NCBI RefSeq assembly: GCF_003369915.1
Contig: NC_046673.1
Span: 17,716,001 to 17,780,000, forward strand
Direction of reading: 5' to 3'
Length of the DNA stretch: 64,000 nucleotides
Source: Drosophila miranda
Lineage: Eukaryota; Arthropoda; Insecta; Diptera; Drosophilidae
Position numbers and translations under genes: made by a program. The notes below the pieces were generated by a model. It saw only the letters and a program-made list of their open reading frames with translations. It was not told the DNA's origin and made no database searches. Of this stretch, positions 26,201 through 38,142 are shown piece by piece. Every line of letters begins with the position of its first letter. The first letter of the stretch is position 1.

Positions 26201-27386
26201 CATATTTATCCGTACTCTTGGCAGAAGACAATATTCCAGTGACATACTTATAAATGATGCAAGTTCGATTGGATGTTCAGGAACTTTCTCAAACAAATTG
26301 GCCAATTTTGAGTCAATTTTCTCAATTGTTCTTTGAGTTGTAACCAGGAAAAAATGAGACCCAATGAGGAATGCAAAATGGTATCGATGCAGAACCCAAA
26401 GTAGTAAACGGGTTAAAACTAAACCAACTCGATTTTGATGTATTGTATCTTTGGCAGAGACAATCGCTGCACTGTACAGGTGTACTCTCACTCTCTTAAC
26501 CAAGCAGTGCCAGTACCACTACCATTCCAAGTACCAGTCCCAGCAGTCAACAAACAGTCATGATCTGTTGTTGTGTTGGCGTTCAATAGCCCAACAACTG
26601 GCTGTGGGCAGATCGGTCAGATCAGAGCTGCTAGCAGCCGGCCCACACGGCGCTATGTGTTCCCATTTCCCGAAAACAGAGCTCGTCTCGTGTTTGCTTG
26701 TGGGAAAATTCAAATTTCAATCGAAGCGAAGCGAAACGAAACGATTTCCAGCCATATCCAAGACTCTTCTTTCCCAGGCATTGCATAATTCTTGAACGGG
26801 TAAAGAATGGGGGTATCGAAATCACAGCAGTCACTGACCACATGCCCCATGGGCCATGGCTCACATGTCTACAGCTCAGTTTTGTTATTTCTCAGGGCTT
26901 TGTTGTCTGTTCCTATCTTATCCGACGGAGGTCTAATGAGATCCTGACACATACATACGTACATACGTTGCAGTGCTCCCTATGGCAGCGAGCAGTTCTC
27001 AATTCTCGAATCAGAGTGCTTTCACTGTACATAAATAGGTAAACCTTTTGATAAAGGCAAGATTGAGAAATCCATAGATAAAACTGTACGTGTATCCAGG
27101 TGTTACCGCTCAAGGGAACGCCCGATAAACACCTCTTGAATGCAAGTGTCCGCTCTACCTGTTCTGTCTATATATGTATGGACGAGTACGAGTACGATTG
27201 CGAGTACTTCGATTTCGGAATACTTACGAATTCCACAATCTTGATGATGCCCGGCAGGGTGCGGAAATAGTCAATGTTGAGGCGTATGGCGCTCCAGAAG
27301 CCCCCATCGCCGGATGATGGTCCGCCGGGTGGACCATTTGTTGTAGTTGTTGTCGTGCGCTCCACATTGACCACGGTCTCGACCAT
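22455..27386 (-). CDS. MARVEL/CMTM-like four-helix membrane protein
   Basis: Exons on the minus strand are 27386-27228, 22891-22724 and 22652-22455, giving 174 residues with phase-0 junctions. The N-terminus is a Thr-rich cytosolic tail (VERTTTTTTNGPPGG). Helices follow at about residues 43-70 (TLPGIIKIVEF to VLGIICMALA), 76-97 (SFFMFVIVISFIITILLIAA), 110-127 (after the WIFS junction: ELITTAVLTLLYFIGFIV) and 147-167 (FGLFNFLAYAAGTYFLFLAH). This is the chemokine-like-factor/MARVEL topology; relatives act in membrane apposition and vesicle trafficking. From memory D. melanogaster CG15211 is the likely orthologue, but I am not certain enough to assign a symbol. The first intron is 4.3 kb. Boundaries rest on clean GTAAGT/GTGAGT donors and CAG acceptors. 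Confidence 0.85.
22892..27227 (-). other. Large first intron of the MARVEL-like gene
   Basis: The intron holds a GT microsatellite (23247-23276), a TATA/ATAC-rich stretch (about 23880-24030), a GGGACCAGGTG repeat near 25486-25515 and otherwise unremarkable AT-rich sequence. No nested coding gene is supported. Its size within an otherwise compact gene suggests it may carry enhancers. Confidence 0.6.
23247..23276. repeat. GT dinucleotide microsatellite
   Basis: About 15 uninterrupted GT units, inside the large intron of the MARVEL-like gene. Confidence 0.95.
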
Positions 27387-29590
27387 TTTGATATTGGGGT
27401 TTTTTTTTCTATTTTTTATTTAGTGGATCGATTGGGAACGGAACTATTTTTAAAGCACTGTTCCGCGTTTGGTTTGTCACAATAAAATAGGAATATTAGG
27501 CAAAAAATATACAGATGTATGTGGGAGATGTGGAGATCTTTTCCTGTCCCCTCTAGATGCACATAAAAGATCGGTGTGGGTATACTCGTATATATGACAC
27601 CCTCGCGCGACTGATTTTTAAATATATAGCGCCAATCGGTGCGTGTATGTGTGTGTGTGTGTATCTGATTAGCACAGAGGCACAAGAGCGGGAGTGCGAT
27701 GCGTTGCTGTGGCCACGGCGGACGAGACGCGTTTGACGGCGAGTATCGTGTCGCACGGCGACGCGACTGTGACCGCGACCGCGAAGCTTATTGCCTGCGC
27801 TGCTGCGCTGCCGCTGCTAGTTAGCTACCTGCAGCATAACGGTTAACACAGCCAAGGTGTCAATATACACAAGGTAGGGGGGTGGGCCCTGACACTCTCC
27901 CGCTCCGAGCACTCCGAACTTCTTGGAGGGCTCGCTCTCACTGCAGGGAACGCATAGCGAATACAATAAACCTTCTACCTATTTACATTCTGGGCATCAT
28001 ATCGGAAACTTTAATAACTCTATTATACCCGTAGTTAGAGGTGATTTCCTCCTTAGGGTAAGGCCCTTCAACTTGTGCACGTTAAAATTGTTTTTAAAAG
28101 ACCTCTAATATATTTTTATCTCCCCTCACTTGTATCTATTCCAAGTTAATTTATGGTATGAACATTTAAGTATTGCCCTCTAATTGAGATTTTAAATTAT
28201 AATATGCTCATATGTACTTAATAGATTTTTTTAGGTGCAGTGGCTTTTAAATTGCTTCTTTCTTTGGAGTCAATAAAAAGAAAAAAATGTTTGGAAATAT
28301 TTCATTAACAATCAATCAAACCATACAAACAATTTAATAATTTTCCAGCTTTTTCACTTGAGCGGGACTGTATTTACAGTATAATTGGCATTCCTGAACA
28401 ATGTATAAATTGGTTCGTGCTGAAACGCCAGCTATTCGTCGTCAAAGGCCCTTGCGGGAATGCCTCACCTTATGTTAATGCACCTTGGGTTAAATGAGCG
28501 AGCTGGCTCACGCGCTCTCTCTCTCTCTCTATGACAGCACACACTCTCTCGCTCGCCGTAAGCAAGGTAGTTGCGCCTGCGCTGTGGATTCTATATTGCA
28601 ATTTTCTGCGCCTGGCTAAGGCCAACCACTTCGCCGACAGAGCAAGCTTATGCCGTCTCTCTCTGATTCGCTGGCCTGCTTAGTGGCTGAGCGCCCACTG
28701 CCCACTGTTTGCGGTTGGTTTTTGTGGGTTCCCCTGATCCTCCCTCTCCAACGCCTACAATTGATTATTGAACCTGGCGATGGTGGATATCGCCGCGATG
28801 TTGATTGTGTGAACATTTTTGGTTAGGTTTTATTTTGAGTGCAATTTCCATTGAAATGTATGTATGATACAATTTGCATAATATGCGTGTGGTATAACAC
28901 AAATAACTTAAATTTTGGTAGACACCGGGGGCAAGATCGTGCTCGAAAACCACACAAGGGAAAGCCCAAGAGAGAGCTTTTCTCTTACTTCCTATAGGAT
29001 TTTTGTAGTGCGATGTGCACTTGATGTTTCTTGAATAAAATACAAATTTTCCTAAATTTAGGTTCGTCTAGACTCTAGGGGGACTCCCCGGATCCGTTGG
29101 GATGCCCCGGGATGCATATCGTATACAATTTTGGTTGGGGTGCTGGGAAATCTGATTTCGGGTCTGCACAATTAATGCTTAAAACTTACAAAATATCTCT
29201 GCTGCCTGGCAAACAAAGGGTGCTCCTATCTTCGTCTCGCAATCAACGATCAACTCCAATCAATTATTGGAAAATATCGTTTTTAAAACAAGTAAAATAC
29301 GCGCTAGACGTATGTCAAATAACAATTAGCGATGCGAATGTTTCGAGCGTGTCTTGGGTTGACGGCACTGGGAAGGACTAGATAACAAATACGGCGGTGC
29401 AAATACGGTGCAGGATTGTAACTCAACTGGAGACGACTCACAAGGACACACTCTGCAATCGGTGGAATGGGACCAATGGATGTAAGGCGGGCGTCTACGT
29501 CTACAACAATTACAATTTGACCACAGGAGTATTTCGAGTGGCGGACACTTATGAATGAAAAGTAGAAAATACAGGCTTCATCTGCAGCAC
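27387..29590. other. MARVEL-gene 5' region and BTBD9 3' region
   Basis: The 5' UTR/promoter of the MARVEL-like gene should lie within the first few hundred bases; a GC-rich stretch near 27690-27800 is a candidate. The 3' UTR of BTBD9 should lie at the right end. A CT run and GAGA-type repeats occur near 28515-28530. No gene is seen in between. Confidence 0.5.
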
Positions 29591-32081
29591 TCAGCGTCGC
29601 TGGAGATGAGGAGCCGCTGCTGCTGCTGTTGTTGCCGCCATTGGTGCTGCTGCTGTTGTATCTTCTGTTGTTGTTGCTGGCTCATTTGGCTCCAGCTCGA
29701 CCAGAAGAGGTGATGGCACTGGCTCAGGCAGTGCCGCCTGCTCCTGCTTCTGCTCCTGTTCTTTCTCCTTCTCCTGCGGCGGAGGTGGTTCAGCATGGGC
29801 CTCTGCAGGCGTCGATACTGTTGCAGGCGAAGGCGGCGCAGAGGGGACTTCGTCTGGTGTGTCCCGTTCAAGCTGTGCCTCCGCTTTCGATATAACGTCG
29901 GCCAGTGCATCGGATGTCTGTGGCAGACAGGGGATGCTCGGTTTGAGTTCGTTCTGGCTGGACGCACCCGCCGGCGGTGATCCTGATGGTGATAGGCTGA
30001 TGGCTGCAAGGGCGGCTATAGCTGACGCAGAGGTGGAGGCAATGTTGTCATCCGTTGGGGTAATCGGCTTGAGGAGATTCCCCAGATCTCGTTTCCGTTC
30101 CCGTTCCCGTTCGCGCTCTCGGCCGAACTCCTTTTCCTTCTCCTTTTCCTTGAGGTAGCTCTTGTCCTGCGACGGGCACTCGAGATGGACGCAGTGGAAT
30201 ATCTGTATTTGGGACTAGTCATTAGTTGATTCGCGGCACCGGCCAAGCCAACGGACAGACAATTGCTTACCTCATTCGCGGTATTCCTGGTGCCCACAAT
30301 CCGTATGAAGACAACGGGCCGGGGAGTGAAGTGAAAGTTCTGCCAGGAGCGAACCTTGTCATTGCGCCGGTCCACCACTATTTGCCAGTCGCGCCGATTC
30401 GTCGAGGTCTCAATGTAGAAGCTGTAGGTGCGATCGTCGCAGTCCCACAGCAGCAGACGCATCGATCCCACGTGATAGGGCTGCCCTAGGCGGACCACAA
30501 TATCGCCGCTGCCCAGCTGGTGGCAGGTGTACCCTGAGTCCCAGTCATAGCGCACATAGTCCCCGTTGATGAGGGCATTGCGGGTGCGGCTGACCCCGTC
30601 CGTCACAATGGCGCTCAGATCGACGGTGGCCACATTTCGCTGCGGCGCAACAAAGTGACCGACCAGCTCGGGCACATTGCTCGTGTGCATGGCCTCAAGT
30701 CCGACGACATGGAACACCTGAAATTGAAGTGAAGGATCTTCGATCAAGAAAGGATCTCAACGTGCGAGGGAAACGCCACTGGCTTACCCGATTGACGGTG
30801 TTCTGTGTGCCCATGAGCCGAATGTAGCGGACGGCCCGAGCCGGAAAGTATAGATACTGCCAGGATCGGCAGTGGTACTCGCTGTAGTCCACCACGCACT
30901 CCCAGTGCATCATGTCGCCAGAGACCTCCACGTAGTAGGAGTAGGCCCGACTGTCCCGGTCCCACAGCAGCATGCGGATGTGATTTATCATGAAGGTGGT
31001 GCCCAGCTCAACGACAATGCCGGGATTGTTTTCGGTGATCGAGTGTCGCGTGTAGCCGTTCTCCATGTCGTAGTCGGTGACGTCTCCGTCGAGCAGGGCC
31101 GACCGGCAATCGCCCTGAATGCAATACGAGTCATGCTTTTCCGTGGCCACATTCTCATCGGGCCACAAGGCGGCCCTGTAGGGCAGCGACTTTGAGGTGC
31201 TCCTCTCTTGAAGGGCATCGAGTATTTTGTCTGGCTCGAGAATGGTGGAGGGTCGCACCACCTGCAGCAGGTCCTCGAGATTCATGAGTGGCAGACGGAC
31301 GAACGAGACCACCGACTTGATGTCGACATTCGGATTGTAGCGGCTCCACTTCCAAACGGCCTGAAAGATGTGCACTTCGGCGGCAAAGAACGAATCCCGC
31401 CGCAGGACTTCCTCTAGAGATTCCTGCAAGATCAAAAATGCATGTATATTAGGGATTAGCTGGGGCGCGTCTCCTGTTTGCAGGACTCTAGCCCACCTTG
31501 GAGAGCATTTTGAATGAGTCGTGCTGCAGCAATTCGCGTGCATTGCGATCCATGAACGCTAGACACACATTGGTCAGCTCGTCCAGGTTGTAGAGGCGTG
31601 CTGCATCCAGGATCATGCATACGTTGCTGAGAGCCAGATACTGACGCAGATATTTTGATATGGCCATCTCTAGGTCCTGGAAACCGTACTGATTGGCCAT
31701 GCCGAGGACGTCGATCACGGCATCCTCGTCCAAGGTGGACAGCAGCAACGTTCCAGAGTAAATGTACCGGAGTAGCACTTTGAACGGATCCAGCGACACC
31801 TCCAGCGTAATCCGTCGTTGTGTCGTCTCTGACATGCCCCCGTATAGCAGCGCACGGAAGTACTCGCTGCGCGCTGCCAGGATAACGCGATGGGCCGGCA
31901 GGAGCTGCTCCTCGACCACGAACTCCACGTCCGAGTAGTGCTCGTTCATGCAGAGCCGAGCCATGTCCGCCGAGAAGCGGTCGCACAGATCGATTTCATC
32001 GGTGAACTCCTGATCGGGTTTGTTACTCTTGCCGGTGGAGGAGGACGATCTATGCATCTTGTGGTGTCCCTGGCTGCTCAT
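29591..32081 (-). CDS. BTBD9: BTBD9, BTB-BACK protein with two discoidin (F5/8 C) domains
   Basis: Exons on the minus strand are 32081-31497, 31423-30788, 30717-30271 and 30202-29591, all junctions phase 0, giving 759 residues. A BTB domain spans about residues 40-150 (HYSDVEFVVEEQLLPAHRVI) and a BACK domain about 155-260. Two related discoidin-type domains follow at about 290-410 and 440-550; each ends with SWQ, a short aromatic stretch and a [YF]IR[LI]xGTxNTxN motif. The C-terminal 200 residues are low complexity (Glu/Arg run, then Ala/Pro/Gln). BTB-BACK proteins are substrate adaptors for Cullin-3 ubiquitin ligases. BTBD9 is linked to sleep, dopamine and iron traits in flies and to restless legs syndrome in humans. 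Neighbours are the MARVEL-like gene and fu12. Identification is strong. Confidence 0.95.
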
Positions 32082-32401
32082 ATCCGTCGCTGGGAGCCTA
32101 TGTGTGGGCCGAAGTCTGTTGGTGTGTGTCTGTGTGTTGTATAACTGCGCGAGTGTGAGTGGAAGAAAGAACTGTTAACAAATGACGCCGCACAGCAATT
32201 TCTCGAATCCCCGAGAGTGTCAGCCGGATATGTTGCAACGATTGACCGCCTACTCTCTACTCACCTTCGTATTATTGCATTTTCGCTACCTAGATTTCGT
32301 CGATTGTACGCCCTGAACCCGCTTTTAGGAGAAAAAACAAAATTTTTGTCGAGTATTTTATGGAATCTAGGGATGTTGAATATATAATTGACGTACCGAC
32401 T

Positions 32402-32409
32402 TATCGATA
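32402..32409. promoter_or_regulatory. DRE (TATCGATA) between BTBD9 and fu12
   Basis: A perfect DRE core palindrome lies 321 bases upstream of the BTBD9 ATG, with near-matches GTCGATAC and AATCGATG within the next 35 bases. DREF-type promoters drive housekeeping genes. The palindrome could serve BTBD9 leftwards and a fu12 first exon rightwards. Confidence 0.6.
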
Positions 32410-35061
32410 TATATGTCGATACACTTTAAGAATCGATGTTTTTGTGCGATAGTTTTCAACGGCAGCCCTAAATAATTGGCATTCACGACGAACAATTTAA
32501 AATTTACATGCGAAAAAACAATTTACAAACTTCAAGACAGGTCTTGTATTTTTATCGTTTCCATGCGAATATCATCCCTGATTTGGACAGTGCAAAATTT
32601 TGTCGAATGGATTCTTGAGGTTGTGTTGCTGAGCGCGCGATAAACAAATTAAAAAGTCGCCTAAAAGTGTACAACTAAAGTCAAATGAATCTCTTCTTGC
32701 AGGTTGTTGGTTGAATAGTTTTCATACTATATTTATAAAAATACTTTTCCCGTTTGTCGTGCGTGAAAATAACAACGAAACGAAAGCAGCAGCCGTGTGT
32801 AATTACTGGACGCGTGATCCGCGATCCCCATTCGGAGCTCCACCAAGCTGGCAGCAAGTTGCTGCACAATGATGCGCTGCGGGAGAGGAGCTGCTTGGCG
32901 ACACATACATAGATAATTGAAATATTCCGCCACAGGACCAGGGTGTCCTAACTGCTGGGGTAAGTCCTGTGCCAGCCCGTACGGAGACCCCTATGCGCAA
33001 GTCGTGCATATCGTGCTATCTTGTGGACCATCATTTGCCGCCTCGCCTCGAGGGTAGTCGTCTTTTCGTCAGTTGCTCAGAACTTCCGCCGCCAACGCCG
33101 GTAACGGGATTTCTCGCCCCAAACAGTTTTGCGTTTCACGTTTAACGGCGCGCCCGTCGTCCGTCGAAGCGGCGTCGACGTAGTCGCAGTCGCAGTCGCA
33201 TCCCAGCAAAGAAAAACAAAAAAACGTAATCCCTTTTGTTATACTGGCAAAAAAAGGCTGCTTTTATTGTTGCTGCCGTTGCTTTGCTGTCAATTCGCGC
33301 ACTAGTGTGGTTGTTGTTGGTCTGTAATGGTCGGCCGCTTTGAAGCGCTATTGAAGCGCCCCCGTCTGTCTGTCAATTGTATTATATTCAAATTGGTTTA
33401 CTTAATTGTAAAGCACATACGCGATGCTTCCACAAAGGAGGTCGCGGTAGCAGCAATTCAAAGACATTAAAATAAACCCATAAGTATACACAGTGTCGTC
33501 TACATAAATACGAATTTGTTATTGAATGTGCAAAAAAGTCTACGATTTTCGTCCCACGGTTTTGTTTCGTTTTGTTCTGTTATCCTTGGTGTGTCGCGCC
33601 TCGCTCTTCTGTGCTGCACCTCTCTCTTTCTATTGCCAATGGGTTTGGTTTGTGTCGCCGCTCTCCCTCCCTCTCTCTCTAGTTGCATATGCCAACCCTC
33701 TGTTGTGTTGCGTTTTCTGCCAGATGTGTCTTCGACTCTTATACGGGTCCCGTTAAATGTTTTGAGTGTGCGGCCCACGGTGGGCATAGAAATTATTTAC
33801 GAGAAATCATCAGAGAATATTCTCAAAGGCCTTTCAAGCGAAATAAATTGTATATTTGATATCCATAATTGTTCTTGTTCTCAGTATATGTACATATGTA
33901 TGTATCTTTTTGCATGGCTGCACACACACACACACACACACACACGAGTGCATTCATAAGCGAATTCTTGATTTTTTTGGTACCTGTGCGGCAGAGGGTA
34001 TTATGATTTTGAAAATATCTTTGCAACGCAGTGAACGATGCATTGTCGCAGTGTCCCCCCCAGTTATGGATTTGCCCGTTCATTAGTATACATCGATCTG
34101 CCAAGGGTATCAAATGATTCGGTACTTGAAGCTACATATATAGTTTTAGCTTCTTGTTTTGCGGTTTGTTTTGTTTTTTCATCATGCAACGTTGGGCGCA
34201 AATTTAAATTGATTTTTTCTGCTCTCTTCCGGCTGCTGCTGCTTCTCTGCTGCATCGCCAATACATACGTATGCGAATACTATGTATGGATGTGTGCGCG
34301 TGCAAGTACCTTGTGGTTTGTTGCATTCCATTCCCCTGATTTTAATGTTAGTAATGCTGCGTCGGGTCCAAGAATGCTGCGCCAAATATGCACGCAACCA
34401 CCCTCCCACAGGGCTTGCATTAGGATATGTACATATATATTCTTGAGGCAAAATACCATGTCTGTCTGTCTGTCTGGCCGAATTTCAGAGACCATAAGAG
34501 CTAGAGCAATCCAATTTTGTATCCAGACTCCTGAGATGGCATCTACAATTTTCAAGATACAAGAAAACTGAAAACGCAGAACCATAGAGAAAGACCATAT
34601 CTCCCATACTTCGATCAGATCGGATTATTATTATAGCCAGAAGGAACACTAACAAATATGTACAATTTTAGTGGCTACCCCTTCCACGAGCTTACTCATT
34701 CTCTCTCACTCTTTTCCTCGTGCAGTGTGCGCCCTCTGGCGCAGGGGAGCCAGATTGGTAGGGAGTTGGAATAAATGAACATAACTAACATGAATGTTAT
34801 GAACGTGGTTCCTCCCTCTCTCTCTCTCCCTCTATGTTTTCTTTTGTGAGAGAGAGAGAGAGCTAGCTGTAGAGAGACTTTTTCCAGATGCTTCCTCCCA
34901 TGGCGTTCCATTCTATACCCTCGCCGATATTGTATTATTATTTCATTTAGATGGACACCCTATCTAATCTTGAATGGTTTTATTTTTTATAGCGATAGAA
35001 GAGCGATAGATTCCACCTGAACAAAAGACTGCAATCTGCCTTAACCGGAGAAGGAGAAGCG
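32410..35061. other. Upstream / 5' UTR region of fu12
   Basis: Long non-coding sequence between divergent BTBD9 and fu12. An acceptor TTTTTTATAG at about 34984-34993 precedes the first fu12 coding exon, so an untranslated first exon lies somewhere upstream, probably soon after the DRE. The region also contains a CA run (about 33922-33944) and a probable dispersed-repeat fragment (34486-34560). No other coding gene is supported. Confidence 0.5.
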
Positions 35062-35136
35062 GTGGATGAGGAGCCCAGATCCGGAAAACAGAATCTGAAT
35101 CCGGCACGATCCGGCAACGGTGGCGATCCATACGCC

Positions 35137-38100
35137 ATGAGTTCATTCATCGAGCTGCTGGGACTGTTTATGCTGCTGATGTTGCCCTTTCTGTACGAGA
35201 CGAATCACATTTTTCGCTATTATATCAAATTCCTCATCTACTACGGCATCGTGTCGTTCAACGCGATCGTGCTCATACCGGCCTTCCTCACACGCCCCTG
35301 CGATGTGCGCAATCTGCTGTAAGTATTACTCTTCTTAAATTCACTTAAAACTCGCACAGTGGAACTTCCTCTAGAACGGATAAAGGGTTATTGGCGGTCG
35401 TTGACTAGCAGTCAAGGGAGAACTTGGTATAAATAAATTGCTGTAGTGGAATTCCATCATGCCACATCGTTTCTGAGTGCACTTGTAATTTTTCCTATGG
35501 TGTGTGTTTCTGTTTTACCCAGAATTCTTTCACTTTCACCAGTACTATCCGCAACGTTTTCATTAAAGTGCACCCCACCCCGTTACCGAAGTGGTTAACG
35601 TAATCAACTGCAGGACACACTAATTACCGATGAATAATGCATTCGTCGAGGGGCTTGACAGCTCTCTCGGGCTATAAATTGTCGGGGAATAAGGCACTTA
35701 ATTTAGGGCAAAGGAATTACAAACAGTTTGCCAAACCATCGATCAAGCCAATATTTATCAACTTAGATCGGGACTTCCTGCGGGGTGTTTTACGTATATC
35801 CCGAGCAATTTTGGACTGGAACTCTCAGTGCTGGGAACTCCCGAAGGGTTTCCAATGTTACACGAATTATTAATGCACTAGCGTCCTTCGTCCGACATCA
35901 ATGACACATACAACATTAATTTCACATCAATATTAACAAGCTAAGAATGCAGGTGGCCACCAAAATGTGCTCCTCCGGGGCCATTTGGCTGTCCATTCAG
36001 GTCACACAGGACACAGTCGGAGCTGTGTGAAATGCTCTATGCTATATGGAATTTATTTCAGTGCCTATTGATCGCAGGGTTGTGTGGGTAATAGGCTGGG
36101 CTTTCGTTGAATCGCTGCACACACAAATTTCCCATAAGCGAAAAGACACAATAAATGAATAGAAGAGAATAAAGAGATAGAGCCAGACTTCTGATAGGTC
36201 TAAGGACTATACTGACGGTATTATTAGAGGGTTATTATTATTAGATACCGATTAGAGGGTATCCCATAGTCGGACTACCGCATCGACTACAACCGTATAA
36301 GAGGCATTCTTAATTGCTTTTTGTTTTGTTTTGGCAATGCTCGCCGACGCCTGTGTGTCAATCGAAGGACAAAGTTGGTGCTTTGCCCTTCTGCGGGGGC
36401 TAAATGGGGAAGGGGGCCGGTGCCAGTGTTCCGATTTGACACGTGTATGCGCATTTCGGCGGCCCAGGGCGGCCGGCAGAAAGGGGGGGCGCCGCTGTTG
36501 CACGCTAATGGCAAACTGTGGCAAAAGGTGATGCCGAGGTCGCCCCGCTGCGGTGTCCTCCCCACCCATTGCACCTGTGGTTGCAAGTGCACATGTAATA
36601 ATTTCCCCCTTCACATGCCCGTCTCCACTTACGACTCGACTCGACTCGCCTCGAATGACACTTTGCGTTAAGAAAAATCATGAATATTTGATGACGTTGT
36701 GGTTAACGCGTTCGTACTTGTATAGTAGTTCCCATTATGCCCTCTTCCCCAACTATTTAATGCAGCTTATCGATTGGGTGGTGCCCGGTCACCAGAGCCG
36801 TGGCACAATTGAATTCCTATAGTCTGCGGTATAATTAATTCTACTCCGAGCCTCTAATTACGTGCAATAAAGCGGTTGTGGACGCGTCACTCTAGTATAT
36901 ATAGACCATATACATAAACAGCTTTGATTGCCCGACTACGCCCTGCTGGCTGTTAGCATGATTGAAAAAAAAACCCATAGACCCTGCCTTCATGCCTGTC
37001 CACATCGAATGAATCAGAAACCGAACTTCTGCCAAATAAGCCGGTAGATTTATAATCTTGAAAATTCTTGGAATATGTGGACACTATTAGTTATGCATAT
37101 CTGCAGAGATGCAGCGGGGAATCAGGGTATAAGGGTATAGAAATTCCCACTAAAATAAGGTACATACCGACTCTGTATCCAATGATATTTCTTTGCAGAT
37201 GGGCAAGCACCTGGTGTCATCGCGTGACAGCGTTGATTGGATTGCGCTGGGAGCTGCGTGGCAAGGAGCATCTGGCCAAGGACCAGGCCTGCATCATTGT
37301 GGCCAACCATCAGAGCTCGTTGGATGTGCTGGGTAATAACCGAATCGAATCGAACCGAACTGAAAGTAGCTAATATCTTTTTCTTGCTTAATCGCACAGG
37401 AATGTTTAGCATCTGGCATGTGATGAACAAGTGCACGGTGGTGGCCAAGAGGGAGCTGTTCTACGTGTGGCCGTTCGGCCTGGCCGCCTGGCTGGCCGGT
37501 CTCATATTCATCGATCGCGTGCGGGGCGAGAAGGCGCGCGAGATACTGAACGATGTGAATCGACGCATTAAGAAGCAGCGCATCAAGTTGTGGGTATTCC
37601 CGGAGGGCACGCGTCGCAACACCGGCGAACTGCATCCGTTCAAGAAGGGCGCCTTCCACATGGCCATTGATCAGCAGATACCGATACTGCCCGTGGTCTT
37701 TAGCTCCTATTGCACATTCCTCAACGACAAGAAGAAGATACTCAACGCTGGACGGATAGTGATCACCACACTGCCGCCGGTCAGCACCGAGGGCCTGACC
37801 AAGGACGACATCGATCCGCTCATGGAGCGTGTGCGCGCCCAGATGATTGAAACCTTCAAGCTAACCTCTGCGGAGGCCCTGGAGCTGCGCTACAATCCGC
37901 TCAAGTCCTCACCGCTAGCTCCATCGTCATCAGCAGCGTCAGCGTCAGCGTCGGAAGGCGTCCTGCCGCCAGGGGCAGAAGTAGAGGCAGCGGCTGTGGC
38001 TGCTGCCGCCTCTGTCGCTGTGGCCAGCAGCGGTTCGAGTTATGCGCCGCTTCATGTGGGAGCCGCAGCAGCATCGGCCACCTACGAGACGTACAAGAGC

Positions 38101-38142
38101 AGCGCCACAGCCGCCAAGGCAACCATGCTAAAAACGCTCTAG
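35137..38142 (+). CDS. fu12: fu12 / Agpat1, 1-acylglycerol-3-phosphate O-acyltransferase
   Basis: This enzyme acylates lysophosphatidic acid to phosphatidic acid in the ER, a step of glycerolipid synthesis. Coding exons are 35137-35318, 37199-37332 and 37400-38142 (352 residues). N-terminal membrane segments (LLGLFMLLMLPFLYE, YYGIVSFNAIVLIPAF) precede acyltransferase motif I NHQSSLD (97-103), motif II FIDR (142-145), motif III FPEGTR (172-177) and motif IV PVVFSSY. The catalytic His and Asp are present. The last 80 residues are Ala/Ser-rich low complexity, probably a variable tail. An in-frame ATG at 35062 would add 25 polar residues. I prefer 35137 because its context (CGCCATGA) is better and it places the membrane anchor at the N-terminus. 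Intron 1 is 1.9 kb. Confidence 0.93.
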
